DNA from: Bradyrhizobium sp. DOA9
GTDB taxonomy: Bacteria; Pseudomonadota; Alphaproteobacteria; Rhizobiales; Xanthobacteraceae
Reading direction: 5' to 3'
NCBI RefSeq assembly: GCF_000617845.2
Contig: NZ_DF820425.1
Coordinates: 6,702,741-6,766,740, forward strand
Length of the DNA: 64,000 nt
Under the pieces are notes generated by a model. That model worked only from the letters and a program-made list of their open reading frames with translations, was not told the DNA's origin and did not search any database. The translations under genes were made by a program, and so were the position numbers. Shown piece after piece: positions 46,275-54,768 of the stretch (position 1 is the stretch's first letter; each line of letters opens with the position of its first letter).

Positions 46275-47213
46275 CTACAACCCCGCCTTGACAATCGCGT
46301 CCGTGAAGGAGCGGTCGACGATCTCCGCGGCATCGAGCTTCTGCTTGATCAGGCCCCAGCGGAAATAGAGGTCGATCGTCGCCTGCTCGTCCGTGACCAC
46401 GCCGTCATCGATCGGCGCGATCCGGATTTTTGCGCGTGACAGCCAGTTCTGCGGCACGGCCGTGGGGATGTTCATCAGCTTGCCCCAGGTCGCGGCGTAA
46501 CTGTCTGTATTGTTCAGCGACCACGCCCGCGCCGCGGTGAGGCGGCGGATGAAGTCCGTCAGCTCTGCGCGCTTGTCCCTGATCGCGTCGGGCCGCGCCA
46601 CCTGGAAACTCAGTCCCGGCGTCAGGCCTTCCGCGGTGATGATGCGGCGCGATTTGAAAAGCACCTCCTCCTGGCTGACATACGGCTCCCAGGTCGACCA
46701 CGCATCGACCGAACCTTGCGTGTAGGCGACCTTGGCATCCGAGGGCGCCAGGAACGCGATCTGCACGTCGCTCGCGCTCCAGCCGTTCTTCTCCAGCGCG
46801 GCGAGGATCAGCTGATGGCCGATCGAGCCGCGGCCGGTCGCGATCTTCTTAGCCCGGAGATCGGCAAAGCTCTTGATCGGCGAGTTCTCGGGCACGAGGA
46901 TGGCAAGCCCCTCGCGCGTCTGCCGGATGGCCGCGATCGCCTTCACCGGCGCACCGGAGGCGGCGGCGAAGGTGAAGGGCGCGTCGCCAACGAGACCGGT
47001 CTCGATCGCGCCGGCGCTAAGCGCCTCCAGCAAGGGAGCTGCCGCGGGAAACTCCCTCCACTCGATCTTGTAGGGGACGTCCTTGAGCACGCCGGCCGCT
47101 TCCATCACGGCCTGCGCGTTGCCCTTCTGGTCCCCGACGCGCAAGGTGGTTTGCGCGGCTGCGACTTCAAGCGAAGCGAACAGCAGCGCGCCGGCCAGCA
47201 TGAGGCGGATCAT
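46275..47213 (-). CDS. ssuA: Sulfonate-type ABC transporter substrate-binding protein (SsuA-like), 312 aa
   Basis: A signal peptide (MIRLMLAGALLFASLEVAAA) is followed by TTLRVGDQKGNAQAVMEAAG and KIEWREFPAAAPLLEALSAG, typical of SsuA/TauA. Last gene of the six-gene sulfur operon; its ATG overlaps the monooxygenase stop (ATGA). It would feed the SsuBC-like importer encoded upstream. Confidence 0.9.
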   Translation of the reverse strand: MIRLMLAGALLFASLEVAAAQTTLRVGDQKGNAQAVMEAAGVLKDVPYKIEWREFPAAAPLLEALSAGAIETGLVGDAPFTFAAASGAPVKAIAAIRQTREGLAILVPENSPIKSFADLRAKKIATGRGSIGHQLILAALEKNGWSASDVQIAFLAPSDAKVAYTQGSVDAWSTWEPYVSQEEVLFKSRRIITAEGLTPGLSFQVARPDAIRDKRAELTDFIRRLTAARAWSLNNTDSYAATWGKLMNIPTAVPQNWLSRAKIRIAPIDDGVVTDEQATIDLYFRWGLIKQKLDAAEIVDRSFTDAIVKAGL

Positions 47214-48310
47214 TCCGCGGCCTCGCCGCGAACGGCCTGGCGCTTGGCAATCAGCTCGCGCGTCAGCGGGATCAGCTCGCGGCCGTATTCGATGGCGTCG
47301 ATCAGCGGATCGAAGCCACGGATCAGGAAATGGCTGATGCCGAGATCGTAATAGTCGCCGAAGACCTCCGCGACCTGCTCGGGCGTACCGACCAGCGCCG
47401 TGGTGTTGCTGTTGGCGCCGGTGAGCTTGGCGATCTCGGTCCACAGCCGCTTGTCGATGCGGCTGCCCTGGTCGGCGAGCGCGAGCAGCCGGCGCGCGCC
47501 CGCGGTGGCATGGCCGTCGGCGGGCTTGCGATAGCCGGTCTTGTCCTGCAGCGCGGTGGCGCGGGCCAAAATCTCCTCGGCTTTCTCCCAAGCCTGCTTT
47601 TCGGTCGGCGCAACGATCGGCCGCACCGACAGGCTGAAGCGCGGCGTCGGCCGTCCCTGCCGCACCGCCGCGTTGTGGACGCGCGAGGTGATATCGCGCA
47701 CCTGCGCATAGGATTCGCCCCACAGCGCAAAGGTGTCGGCGTGCTTGCCCGCGACGTCGATCGCCGCATCCGAGGCGCCGCCGAAATAGACACGGATGCC
47801 TTCGGGACGATACGGCTTCACCTGCGCGAAGGCGTTCTCGACCTGATAGTACCTGCCCTTGTAGCTGAACGGCTTCTCGCTGCTCCATTCCAGCTTGAGC
47901 ACGTCGAGGAACTCGGAGGTGCGAGCATAGCGCTCGTCCTTGTCGTCGAGCGTGTTGCCGTCCTGCCGGAGCTCGGTGGCGTTGCCGCCGGTGATGACGT
48001 GGAGCGCGACGCGGCCGCGGGAAAACTGGTCGAGCACGGCGAACTGCCGCGCCAGCAATGTCGGCGCGGTGAAACCGGGCCGCTGCGCGATCAGCACGTT
48101 GAGGCGGGACGTCACATTGAGGACGTGCTGGGCGACCTGAAGCGAGTCGGGTGAGGTCGAATGGAAAGCCAGCAGCGCCCGGTCGAAGCCGGCATTCTCG
48201 TGTGCCTTCGCCACCGTCTCGATGTGGGTCGGGTTGAGCACCGGCCCTTCCCGGACGATGGTCTCGGACGAATTGTTGTTGCTGATGAAGCCGATGAACT
48301 CGATCGACAT
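47210..48310 (-). CDS. ssuD: LLM-class FMN-dependent monooxygenase (SsuD-like), 366 aa
   Basis: A bacterial-luciferase-like flavin monooxygenase that uses FMNH2 to release sulfite from alkanesulfonates. Seen: LQVAQHVLNVTSRLNVLIAQ, SRGRVALHVITGGNATELRQ, DERYARTSEFLDVLK and GIRVYFGGASDAAIDVAGKH, all close to SsuD. The ATG has AAGGAGACG upstream. It lies 20 bp after the acyl-CoA-dehydrogenase-like gene. No NADPH:FMN reductase (ssuE) is adjacent, so a reductase from elsewhere must supply FMNH2. Confidence 0.9.
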   Translation of the reverse strand: MSIEFIGFISNNNSSETIVREGPVLNPTHIETVAKAHENAGFDRALLAFHSTSPDSLQVAQHVLNVTSRLNVLIAQRPGFTAPTLLARQFAVLDQFSRGRVALHVITGGNATELRQDGNTLDDKDERYARTSEFLDVLKLEWSSEKPFSYKGRYYQVENAFAQVKPYRPEGIRVYFGGASDAAIDVAGKHADTFALWGESYAQVRDITSRVHNAAVRQGRPTPRFSLSVRPIVAPTEKQAWEKAEEILARATALQDKTGYRKPADGHATAGARRLLALADQGSRIDKRLWTEIAKLTGANSNTTALVGTPEQVAEVFGDYYDLGISHFLIRGFDPLIDAIEYGRELIPLTRELIAKRQAVRGEAAE

Positions 48311-48330
48311 GATCGTCTCCTTGTTGATCT

Positions 48331-49503
48331 CTAGAGGCCGAGCGTGGCACGGCCGAGGCCGACGCGCGTGGAATCGTCCTGCGGCGTGTGCACGCGGCCG
48401 CACAGCACGTCGCGATAATGCCGCTCCAGCGGATTGGCGCGGCTGAGCCCGTGGTTGCCCGACAGCGACAGGGCATCCTCGACGACGGCGACGGCGTTGT
48501 TGGTGACCGTCAGCTTGATGACGTTGGATTCACCGGCGGAGAGATCGACGCCGTCATCGAAATCACGCGCAAACGTGTCGATCAGCCGCGCGTTGACCGC
48601 GAGTCGCGCCTCGATGCCGCCGAGGATCTCCTGCGCGCGCGGCAAGGTCGCCAGCGGCGCGCCGAGGCTGGCGGGGACGCGCTGCTTCAGGAACGTCACC
48701 AACCAGTCGCGCGCGGCACGGGCGACGCCGTCATAGATCGCCGCGACGAAGACGGTGTGGACGGTCGCCTGCGTGACGTCGAGCGTGCGCCAGTCTGCCG
48801 GCTTGCGCACGTCGACCTCGGCATCGAGCGGGATCACGACGTCGTCGAAGATGACGTCGTGGCTGCCGCTGGCGCGCAGCCCATGATGGTCCCAGGTCTC
48901 GACGATGCGCGTGCCGGGCAGGCCCGCGGGCACCAGGAACTGGCCGACGCGCGGCTCCGCCTCGTCGGTCCGCGCCCAGACCAGGTACCATTTCAGGATC
49001 GGCGATCCCGTCGAGTAGATCTTGTGGCCGGTGAGCCGCCAGCCGGTCTCTGTCCGCCGCGCGATCGTCGCGGGCAGGCCGCCGCGCGCCGGCGAGCCAA
49101 GCTCCGGCTCCACGCGCAGCGCATTGACGAGCGCAAGGCCTTCGACACTCTCGCGCGCGAGTTTGCGCGCCAGCCGCGCCGGCCAATTCGGGCTGCGCGC
49201 CATCGCGAGGTGATTGATGTAATGCATCGACAGCACCAGCGCGGTCGAAGGATCGGCCTTGCCGAGAATGCCGAGGACGCGCGCGGCGTAGCGGGCACCG
49301 GCCCCCGCCCCGCCATGCGCCGCTGGAACCGTCAAAGACAGCAGTCCCGCCTCGGACAGCTCGCGAAAGTTCTCGAAAGGAAAGCTGCCGACACGGTCGT
49401 GCTCGGCGGCACGCGCGGCAAAGCTCGCTGCAAGCGCCTCGGCACGGGCGATGTAGTCGGGTTCGCCATGACCCGTACGCCCCTTGACTACGGAAATTAC
49501 CAT
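48331..49503 (-). CDS. Acyl-CoA-dehydrogenase-fold flavoprotein (SfnB/DszC-like), 390 aa
   Basis: N-terminal helical domain, middle beta domain with RTETGWRLTGHKIYSTGSP and C-terminal helical domain with SLSGNHGLSRANPLERHYRD near residue 360, all of the acyl-CoA dehydrogenase fold. The sulfur context and the HYRD end fit the SfnB/DszC branch, which are FMN-dependent monooxygenases acting on sulfur compounds, more than fatty-acid oxidation. The start overlaps the ATPase stop by 7 bp. Confidence 0.85.
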   Translation of the reverse strand: MVISVVKGRTGHGEPDYIARAEALAASFAARAAEHDRVGSFPFENFRELSEAGLLSLTVPAAHGGAGAGARYAARVLGILGKADPSTALVLSMHYINHLAMARSPNWPARLARKLARESVEGLALVNALRVEPELGSPARGGLPATIARRTETGWRLTGHKIYSTGSPILKWYLVWARTDEAEPRVGQFLVPAGLPGTRIVETWDHHGLRASGSHDVIFDDVVIPLDAEVDVRKPADWRTLDVTQATVHTVFVAAIYDGVARAARDWLVTFLKQRVPASLGAPLATLPRAQEILGGIEARLAVNARLIDTFARDFDDGVDLSAGESNVIKLTVTNNAVAVVEDALSLSGNHGLSRANPLERHYRDVLCGRVHTPQDDSTRVGLGRATLGL

Positions 49504-50294
49504 GTCGCGTCCAACCCCAGCAGACCAAGGATCTGGCGGCGCAGTTCGGCCAGATAGGGATCGCCGCGATGACGCGGATAGGGACGGTCGACGCGAATGT
49601 CGGCCTTCACCCGGGCGGGGCGGTCGCTGAAGACGATGACGCGGTTGGCCAGCACCAATGCCTCCTCCGCATCATGCGTCACCAGCAGCGTGGTAAACCC
49701 CTTGCGCTGCCAGAGCGCGACGAGCTCGGCCTGCATGGTGATGCGGGTCAGCGAGTCCAGTTTTCCCAGCGGCTCGTCAAGGATCAGGATCTTGGGATCG
49801 TTGACCAACGCCCGTGCCAGCGCGACGCGCTGCGCCATGCCGCCGGAGAGCTGGTGTGGATAGGCATTGCGGAACGACGAAAGCCCGACCAGGTCGAGCG
49901 CGGCATCGACGCGCTGGCGCTGGCTCCTCAAAATGCCCTGGGCCTCGAGGCCCAGGGCGACGTTGTCCCAGACCGACCGCCAGGGAAACAGGGTCGGATC
50001 CTGGAACACGACGACGCGAGACGGATGCGGGCTCCTGATGCGCGCCTCGTCTTCCCGCAGCCTTCCTGCCTTCGGCTTGTCGAGCCCGGCCACGAGCCGA
50101 AGCAAGGTCGACTTGCCGCAGCCGGAGGGCCCTAGCAGTGCGACGAACTCGCCGGGCTCGACCGAGATGCTGACGTCGCTCAGCACCGGCAGCTCGGTCC
50201 CGTCGATGTCGAAGGCGTGGCTGACCTGCTCGATGTCGAGCGCGGCGCCCGCGGCCGGCTGCGTGACCGCTTCGGCGATGGCTGTGGCTACCAT
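49497..50294 (-). CDS. ssuB: Sulfonate-type ABC transporter ATPase (SsuB-like), 265 aa
   Basis: Walker A GPSGCGKST near residue 57, signature LSGGMAQRVALARAL, Walker B ILILDEPLGKLD and switch TLLVTHDAEEAL. These match the nitrate/sulfonate/taurine ATPase group. The ATG overlaps the permease stop by 7 bp, and the gene's own stop overlaps the next start. Confidence 0.92.
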   Translation of the reverse strand: MVATAIAEAVTQPAAGAALDIEQVSHAFDIDGTELPVLSDVSISVEPGEFVALLGPSGCGKSTLLRLVAGLDKPKAGRLREDEARIRSPHPSRVVVFQDPTLFPWRSVWDNVALGLEAQGILRSQRQRVDAALDLVGLSSFRNAYPHQLSGGMAQRVALARALVNDPKILILDEPLGKLDSLTRITMQAELVALWQRKGFTTLLVTHDAEEALVLANRVIVFSDRPARVKADIRVDRPYPRHRGDPYLAELRRQILGLLGLDATW

Positions 50295-51310
50295 TTGACG
50301 GTCCCCTTTTGCCAGACCAGGAGGCGATCGCGGATCGCAAACAGCAGCGTGATCGCGCCTGAGCAGAGCAGCGACATCACGATCAGCGCCGCGTACATGT
50401 TGGCGTAGGCGGCCCAGCCCTGCGCCCATTGCAGGTACCAGCCGAGCCCGGCCTTGACGCCGATCATCTCGGCGACGACGAGCACGGCAAAGGACGCGCC
50501 GAGCCCCATGAACAGGCCGACAAAGACGTGCGGCAGCGCGGCGGGGATCGCGACCTTCAGCACCAGGAAGGACGGCTTTGCCCCTAGCGTGCGTGCAACG
50601 TCGTAATAGGCGTTGCTGACGCTCGCGACACCCGACCAGGTCAGCACGGTGACGGGGAAGCCGGTCGCCAGCGCGATCAGGAAAGTCGAGGCGCTCCAGC
50701 TCGATGGAAAGGTGAAGAACGCGATCGGCAGCCACGCGGTCGCCGGCAGCGGGCCGATGAAGCGCAGCACCGGATGCACCCAATAGCCGACCGCGCGCGA
50801 CCAGCCGATCGAGACGCCCGTCAGGAAGCCGATCGTCGCACCGATCAGGTAGCCGCCGAGTTGCAGCTTGACCGACGCAAGTACGCTATCGAGCAGCTTC
50901 GGCAGATCGTCGGTATAAACCTCGATGATCGACTGTGGCGGCGGAAAGAACGGCAGCGGCAGCCAGGCGAACTTTGCCGTCGCGACCTCCCACACCGTCA
51001 GGAACGCGCCGAGCGCGACCAGCCAGGCTGCACGCTGTCGCAAGCCGCGACCGGCCGAACCGAGATAATCGGCGCCGACCGTGCCGATCAGCGCAATGGC
51101 GGCGATGATGAAAGCGGCAATGCCGAGCGAATGGGTGCGCGACCAGTCACCGACGTCTTCCCACCACAGGCAGGAGAAGCCGAAAGTGATCCATGCGATG
51201 CTGGCGAGAACGCCGATGCCGGATTCGCGAACCCAGCTCGAAAGCAGCGGCGCGCGCGAGGTGCGCGGCGCCCCGGAGGCGAGGCCGTCAGACAGCGAAT
51301 ACGTCGACAT
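50288..51310 (-). CDS. ssuC: Sulfonate-type ABC transporter permease (SsuC-like), 340 aa
   Basis: A BPD-type permease: WLPLPFFPPPQSIIEV, then GVSIGWSR and the EAA-type loop DVARTLGAKPSFLVLKVAIPAALPHVFVGL. It is about 80 residues longer than usual, with two extra N-terminal hydrophobic segments. The ATG at 51310 has GGAG upstream and overlaps the binding-protein gene by 23 bp. Confidence 0.9.
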   Translation of the reverse strand: MSTYSLSDGLASGAPRTSRAPLLSSWVRESGIGVLASIAWITFGFSCLWWEDVGDWSRTHSLGIAAFIIAAIALIGTVGADYLGSAGRGLRQRAAWLVALGAFLTVWEVATAKFAWLPLPFFPPPQSIIEVYTDDLPKLLDSVLASVKLQLGGYLIGATIGFLTGVSIGWSRAVGYWVHPVLRFIGPLPATAWLPIAFFTFPSSWSASTFLIALATGFPVTVLTWSGVASVSNAYYDVARTLGAKPSFLVLKVAIPAALPHVFVGLFMGLGASFAVLVVAEMIGVKAGLGWYLQWAQGWAAYANMYAALIVMSLLCSGAITLLFAIRDRLLVWQKGTVKW

Positions 51311-52391
51311 AGATGCGCTCCGCGAACTTGGCGGTGTCGGTGCTCTGCTTGAAGACCTGCACGCTCTTGAGGTCGTCGGCATAGGCCTTCAGCTCGCGCT
51401 TGAGCACTTCACCCACGGGATGATGATGGTGGGTGTGGTAGCGCACCATGCCCTCGATATCGGCGAGCGACGCAGTCTTCGGCGCATAAGGCTGAAACGA
51501 CTTTGCCGTCACGGCCGGGTTCTGGGCGGTGAACATCGCGGCGTCGAGCAGCGCCTGGGTGAGGGCGCGCGCGACTAGAGGTTCTTCACGCACAAGCGAG
51601 CCGCGCAGGCCGAGGATGCAGCAGCTCTTGTCGCGATATTCGCCGTCGAGATTGGAGGCGACCTCCTTGTACTGGGTATCCTTGAGCCAGAGATAGCCCA
51701 GCGGATCGGACGACAGGAAGGCCTGCACCTCGCCCTTCTCGACGGCGACGTTGAGCAGGTTGCCGGGATAGGGCCGCCAGTCGACGTCCTTGTTGGGGTC
51801 GATCCCGAGCTTGGCGAGCTGGACCGAGAAGAAGTTCTTGTCGGGGCCGCCGAGGTCGCCGACCGCGACGATCTTGCCCTTGAGGTCGGCAAGCTTGTTC
51901 ACGCCGGAATCCGTCCGCGTGAGGACGCGCATGCAGCCGCCATGGGTGCCGGCGGCGATCTTGACGTCAAAGCCCTGCTCCAGCGGCTTCAACCAGCGCA
52001 GCGCCATGCCGAGGCCGGCATCGCTCTTTCCGGTCGCGATGGCCTCGAGCAGCTGGTCGGTCGAGCCGGAATAGTTGATGAGCTCGATGTCGAGATTGTG
52101 CTTCTGGAAGAAGCCATGCTCGATCGCGACAGGCACCGGCGCGAGACAGACGGCGCCGGCATTCCAGGACAGCTTCAGCTTGCGCGGCGCGCCGGTGAGC
52201 GCCGGTGCGTCGGAGGCCGTGCGGCACAGCGGGAATTGCGAGAGATCGACGCCGGGTGCGATCGCCTGCGGCGCAAAGGCCTGCGCCGCGCCAAAGGCGC
52301 CAAGCGGCGCCGCGAACGCCGCAGCCAGCCCTGCCTGGAGCAGATGACGCCGGTCGAGCCCCGATCCGTTGCGCTTGTTGTCGTTGTCCAT
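51288..52391 (-). CDS. ABC transporter substrate-binding protein (nitrate/sulfonate type), 367 aa
   Basis: First gene of the sulfur operon. It has a twin-arginine signal (DRRHLLQAGLAAAFAAPLGA) and an NMT1/SsuA-like fold with AIEHGFFQKHNLDIELINYSG, GSTDQLLEAIATGKSDAGLG and DLKGKIVAVGDLGG. It contains HTHHHHPVGE near residue 313, a His-rich patch that could bind metal. ATG 52391 has AAGGAGCGG about 10 nt upstream. Confidence 0.88.
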   Translation of the reverse strand: MDNDNKRNGSGLDRRHLLQAGLAAAFAAPLGAFGAAQAFAPQAIAPGVDLSQFPLCRTASDAPALTGAPRKLKLSWNAGAVCLAPVPVAIEHGFFQKHNLDIELINYSGSTDQLLEAIATGKSDAGLGMALRWLKPLEQGFDVKIAAGTHGGCMRVLTRTDSGVNKLADLKGKIVAVGDLGGPDKNFFSVQLAKLGIDPNKDVDWRPYPGNLLNVAVEKGEVQAFLSSDPLGYLWLKDTQYKEVASNLDGEYRDKSCCILGLRGSLVREEPLVARALTQALLDAAMFTAQNPAVTAKSFQPYAPKTASLADIEGMVRYHTHHHHPVGEVLKRELKAYADDLKSVQVFKQSTDTAKFAERIYVDVFAV

Positions 52392-52867
52392 CAGCCCCGC
52401 TCCTTGAGTTGGCACAGCTCCGCCATTCGCGCAGCATCCAGTGTTGCGCATGTTCCGTGCGGAGCCGCGTTGAGAGAATATCTTTCGCCGACGCCTCGCG
52501 CGCCGCTTTGATGCGATGCGCAAATCATGCGGCGCGGTCACGGCATCGTCAATGAAATGGAATTTCGAATGTGGCGCGCAGCGAAGTCATTCTCTCCATC
52601 GGCGCGTGCGGGAACGATGAAAGGATTTTCGTTGATGCATCATCCTGCAAAGGACCCTTGCGACTGCCTCGTCTGCATCATCCCCGCGCATCGCCGGTCA
52701 CACGCGCTGCACGTTCTCGAAAGGGCCGCTGCGCTGAAACGTCCTTGTCGGGCGGGAGCGCAATACGGATAGCCATTTCATTGACTGCGCATCGCCCAAT
52801 CATAGACTCGAACGCCTAGCTGCATCGTTCGCTCACACGTCGTGAGCAAAGCAACAAGACAGGCCAG
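52392..52867. other. Divergent promoter region of the sulfur genes
   Basis: 476 bases with no supported gene between the operon and the divergent ssuA-like gene. Open frames on the plus strand are not protein-like. It should hold control sites for sulfur starvation, but I could not identify a binding motif beyond the promoter listed separately. Confidence 0.5.
52781..52808 (+). promoter_or_regulatory. Possible sigma-70 promoter of the divergent ssuA-like gene
   Basis: TTGACT at 52781-52786 and TAGACT at 52803-52808 are 16 bp apart, about 60 bp before the ATG. Confidence 0.35.
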
Positions 52868-53848
52868 ATGAGCATCAACTCTCACGACCATTCCATCGCA
52901 CGCCGGCTCGCCACATCGCTGCTCGCCGCGGCCATCATGCTATCCACCGCTGCCGCATCGCTCGCCGCCGATACTGTCGTGCTGCGCGTCGGCGACCAGA
53001 AGGGCGGCAACCGCTCGCTGCTCGAAATCTCGGGCTATGCGAAGGACTTGCCCTACAGAATCGAATGGTCGGAATTCCCCGCGGCCGCGCCGATCCTGGA
53101 AGCGCTCAATGCCGGCGCGCTCGACGTCGGCTACACCGGCGATCTCTCGTTCCTCTCGGTCTATGCCGCGGGCGCGCCGATCAAGGCGATCGGCGGCACG
53201 CGCTCGGATGCGAAGACGCAGGCCATCCTGGTGCGCCAGGATTCGCCGATCAGATCGGCGGCCGATCTCAAGGGCAAGCGCCTCGCCGGCACGCGCGGCG
53301 GCTGGGGCCAGTTCCTGATCGATGCGACGCTGGAGAAGGCAGAGATCAAGCTGGAGGACGCGACCTTCGCGCCGCTCGGCCCGGTCGATGCCAAGATCGC
53401 GCTGCTCGCAGGCTCGATCGACGCCTGGGCGGTGTGGGAGCCCTATGTCTCGTTCGCGACGTTGAAGGACAAGGCGCGCGTGATCGCCGACGGCGAAGGC
53501 CTGACGCCGACCATCACCTTCATCGTCGCCTCCGACAACGCCATCGCCACCAAGCGCGCGGCGGTGCAGGACCTGGTGCAGCGCTTGAACAAGGCGCGAC
53601 TGTGGTCGCTGGACCATGCTGCCGAATACGCCAGGAACACGGCCGAACTGACAAAACTGCCGGAGGACGTGCTGCTGTCGGCCTACACCGCACAGCGCAC
53701 CAGCCCAATCGCGATCGACGAGCGCGTGATCAAGGAGGTGCAGGAAGCCTCCGATCGCTCGACGCGTTACGGCATCCTGCCGAAGAAGCTCGACGTCAGC
53801 AAAGCCGTCGACCGCAGCTTCACGGCTGCGGCCGCGGGATCGAACTAG
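52868..53848 (+). CDS. Sulfonate-type ABC transporter substrate-binding protein (SsuA-like), 326 aa
   Basis: The signal peptide ends near ASLAA. The mature chain has VLRVGDQKGGNRSLLEISGY, RIEWSEFPAAAPILEALNAG and SIDAWAVWEPYVSFATLKD, close to the ssuA-like protein encoded at 46275-47213 and clearly its paralogue. It lies opposite the operon and is the third binding protein of this cluster, perhaps with a different sulfonate preference. Confidence 0.9.
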   Translation: MSINSHDHSIARRLATSLLAAAIMLSTAAASLAADTVVLRVGDQKGGNRSLLEISGYAKDLPYRIEWSEFPAAAPILEALNAGALDVGYTGDLSFLSVYAAGAPIKAIGGTRSDAKTQAILVRQDSPIRSAADLKGKRLAGTRGGWGQFLIDATLEKAEIKLEDATFAPLGPVDAKIALLAGSIDAWAVWEPYVSFATLKDKARVIADGEGLTPTITFIVASDNAIATKRAAVQDLVQRLNKARLWSLDHAAEYARNTAELTKLPEDVLLSAYTAQRTSPIAIDERVIKEVQEASDRSTRYGILPKKLDVSKAVDRSFTAAAAGSN

Positions 53849-53862
53849 GCGGAGGCGGCGGG

Positions 53863-53961
53863 ATGCACCGGCTTCGCCTCAAGCCCGGCCCATTGCATCT
53901 CGCCGCGATCGTGCTCATGCATGTCGCATGCATGAGCCTGATCGTCTGGCTCTCGATCTAG
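53863..53961 (+). CDS. Small hydrophobic peptide, 32 aa
   Basis: GGAGG lies 7 nt before the ATG, 14 bp after the ssuA-like stop. The peptide has a basic N-terminus (MHRLRLKPG) and one hydrophobic helix (LHLAAIVLMHVACMSLIVWL), so it is likely a single membrane segment. Unknown function. Confidence 0.5.
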   Translation: MHRLRLKPGPLHLAAIVLMHVACMSLIVWLSI

Positions 53962-53971
53962 CCGCGCGGTC

Positions 53972-54412
53972 TCACCAATATCTGCGGTAATAGTGACGGT
54001 GATAGACGCGGTAAGGCCGGTAGTAGCCATAGCTGTAGTACGGACGATAGGGCCGATAATATCGCGGATACACCGGGGCGTAGCCGTAGCCGCCGTAATA
54101 AGCGGGGGCGTAACCATAGCCGTAGCCCGGATATCCGTAGCCATAGCCACCGTAATAGGGGCCGCCGTAGCCGTAATAGCCGTAAGGAGATCCCGCCGCG
54201 ATGGCGCCGCCGATGATCGCGCCGGCCGCGAGACCGCCAAGACCCCAGCCCCATCCGCCGCCACGCCAATGCACCGGCGTGACGTTGTCGCCGGCCGCAG
54301 CCTTCATCGTCGCGACGTTGGTCGGCATCGGGGCCGCCGTGGCCTGCCCGATCTGGGCCGCCATGACCGCGCCGGCCAGCGAACAGGCAATTGCCGTCTT
54401 CCAGATCCTCAT
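53972..54412 (-). CDS. Gly/Tyr-rich exported protein, 146 aa
   Basis: A signal peptide (MRIWKTAIACSLAGAVMAAQ, cleavage near TAA) is followed by a short hydrophobic glycine segment (GLGGLAAGAIIGGAIAAGS). A 75-residue tail is made almost only of Tyr, Gly, Pro and Arg, ending YHRHYYRRYW. AGGGAG precedes the ATG. Such proteins are common in Rhizobiales as surface or envelope proteins of unknown role. Confidence 0.8.
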   Translation of the reverse strand: MRIWKTAIACSLAGAVMAAQIGQATAAPMPTNVATMKAAAGDNVTPVHWRGGGWGWGLGGLAAGAIIGGAIAAGSPYGYYGYGGPYYGGYGYGYPGYGYGYAPAYYGGYGYAPVYPRYYRPYRPYYSYGYYRPYRVYHRHYYRRYW

Positions 54413-54768
54413 CGTCCTACTCCCTGTCTGACCTTTCGCTTGAAAAAGGATCGCAGCGCCATGATCGGGCATCTTTGCGCCAAGTCAAAGCATTGAATTT
54501 CAAAGCATTGAATTTCAAAGCCTGAAGCTTGCGTGCACCGCACAAGACGCTTGCCTCCATTCTGATCAACAGGTGCCCGGCGGCACCGTCGCCTGTGACA
54601 CCCGCACGACGGCGCCTGAGGCCCGATCACCCGGCAAAGGCATTAAGCTTCCCGTGCATTCGCAACCAACAACCACCTTCACGATTTACTATTCGTACCA
54701 TTACTATCGGTTCCAAGGTGCGCGGCCGGGGAGGCTTCTGGCGAGCGCCAGAGTTGTGGGAGGATCAC
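54413..54768. other. Promoter region of the glycogen genes
   Basis: No gene is supported in these 356 bases. They hold the tandem repeat at 54486 and an AT-richer stretch near 54660-54715 that probably includes the glgC promoter; no clear boxes were fixed. Confidence 0.45.
54486..54520. repeat. 15-bp tandem repeat, 2.3 copies
   Basis: The unit caaagcattgaattt occurs at 54486-54500 and 54501-54515 with a 5-base partial copy after it. It is in the upstream region of the Gly/Tyr-rich gene. Confidence 0.85.

Noticed and set aside
52527..52819. Two overlapping short plus-strand frames upstream of the divergent ssuA-like gene
   Set aside because: No ribosome binding site, basic low-complexity composition and mutual overlap.
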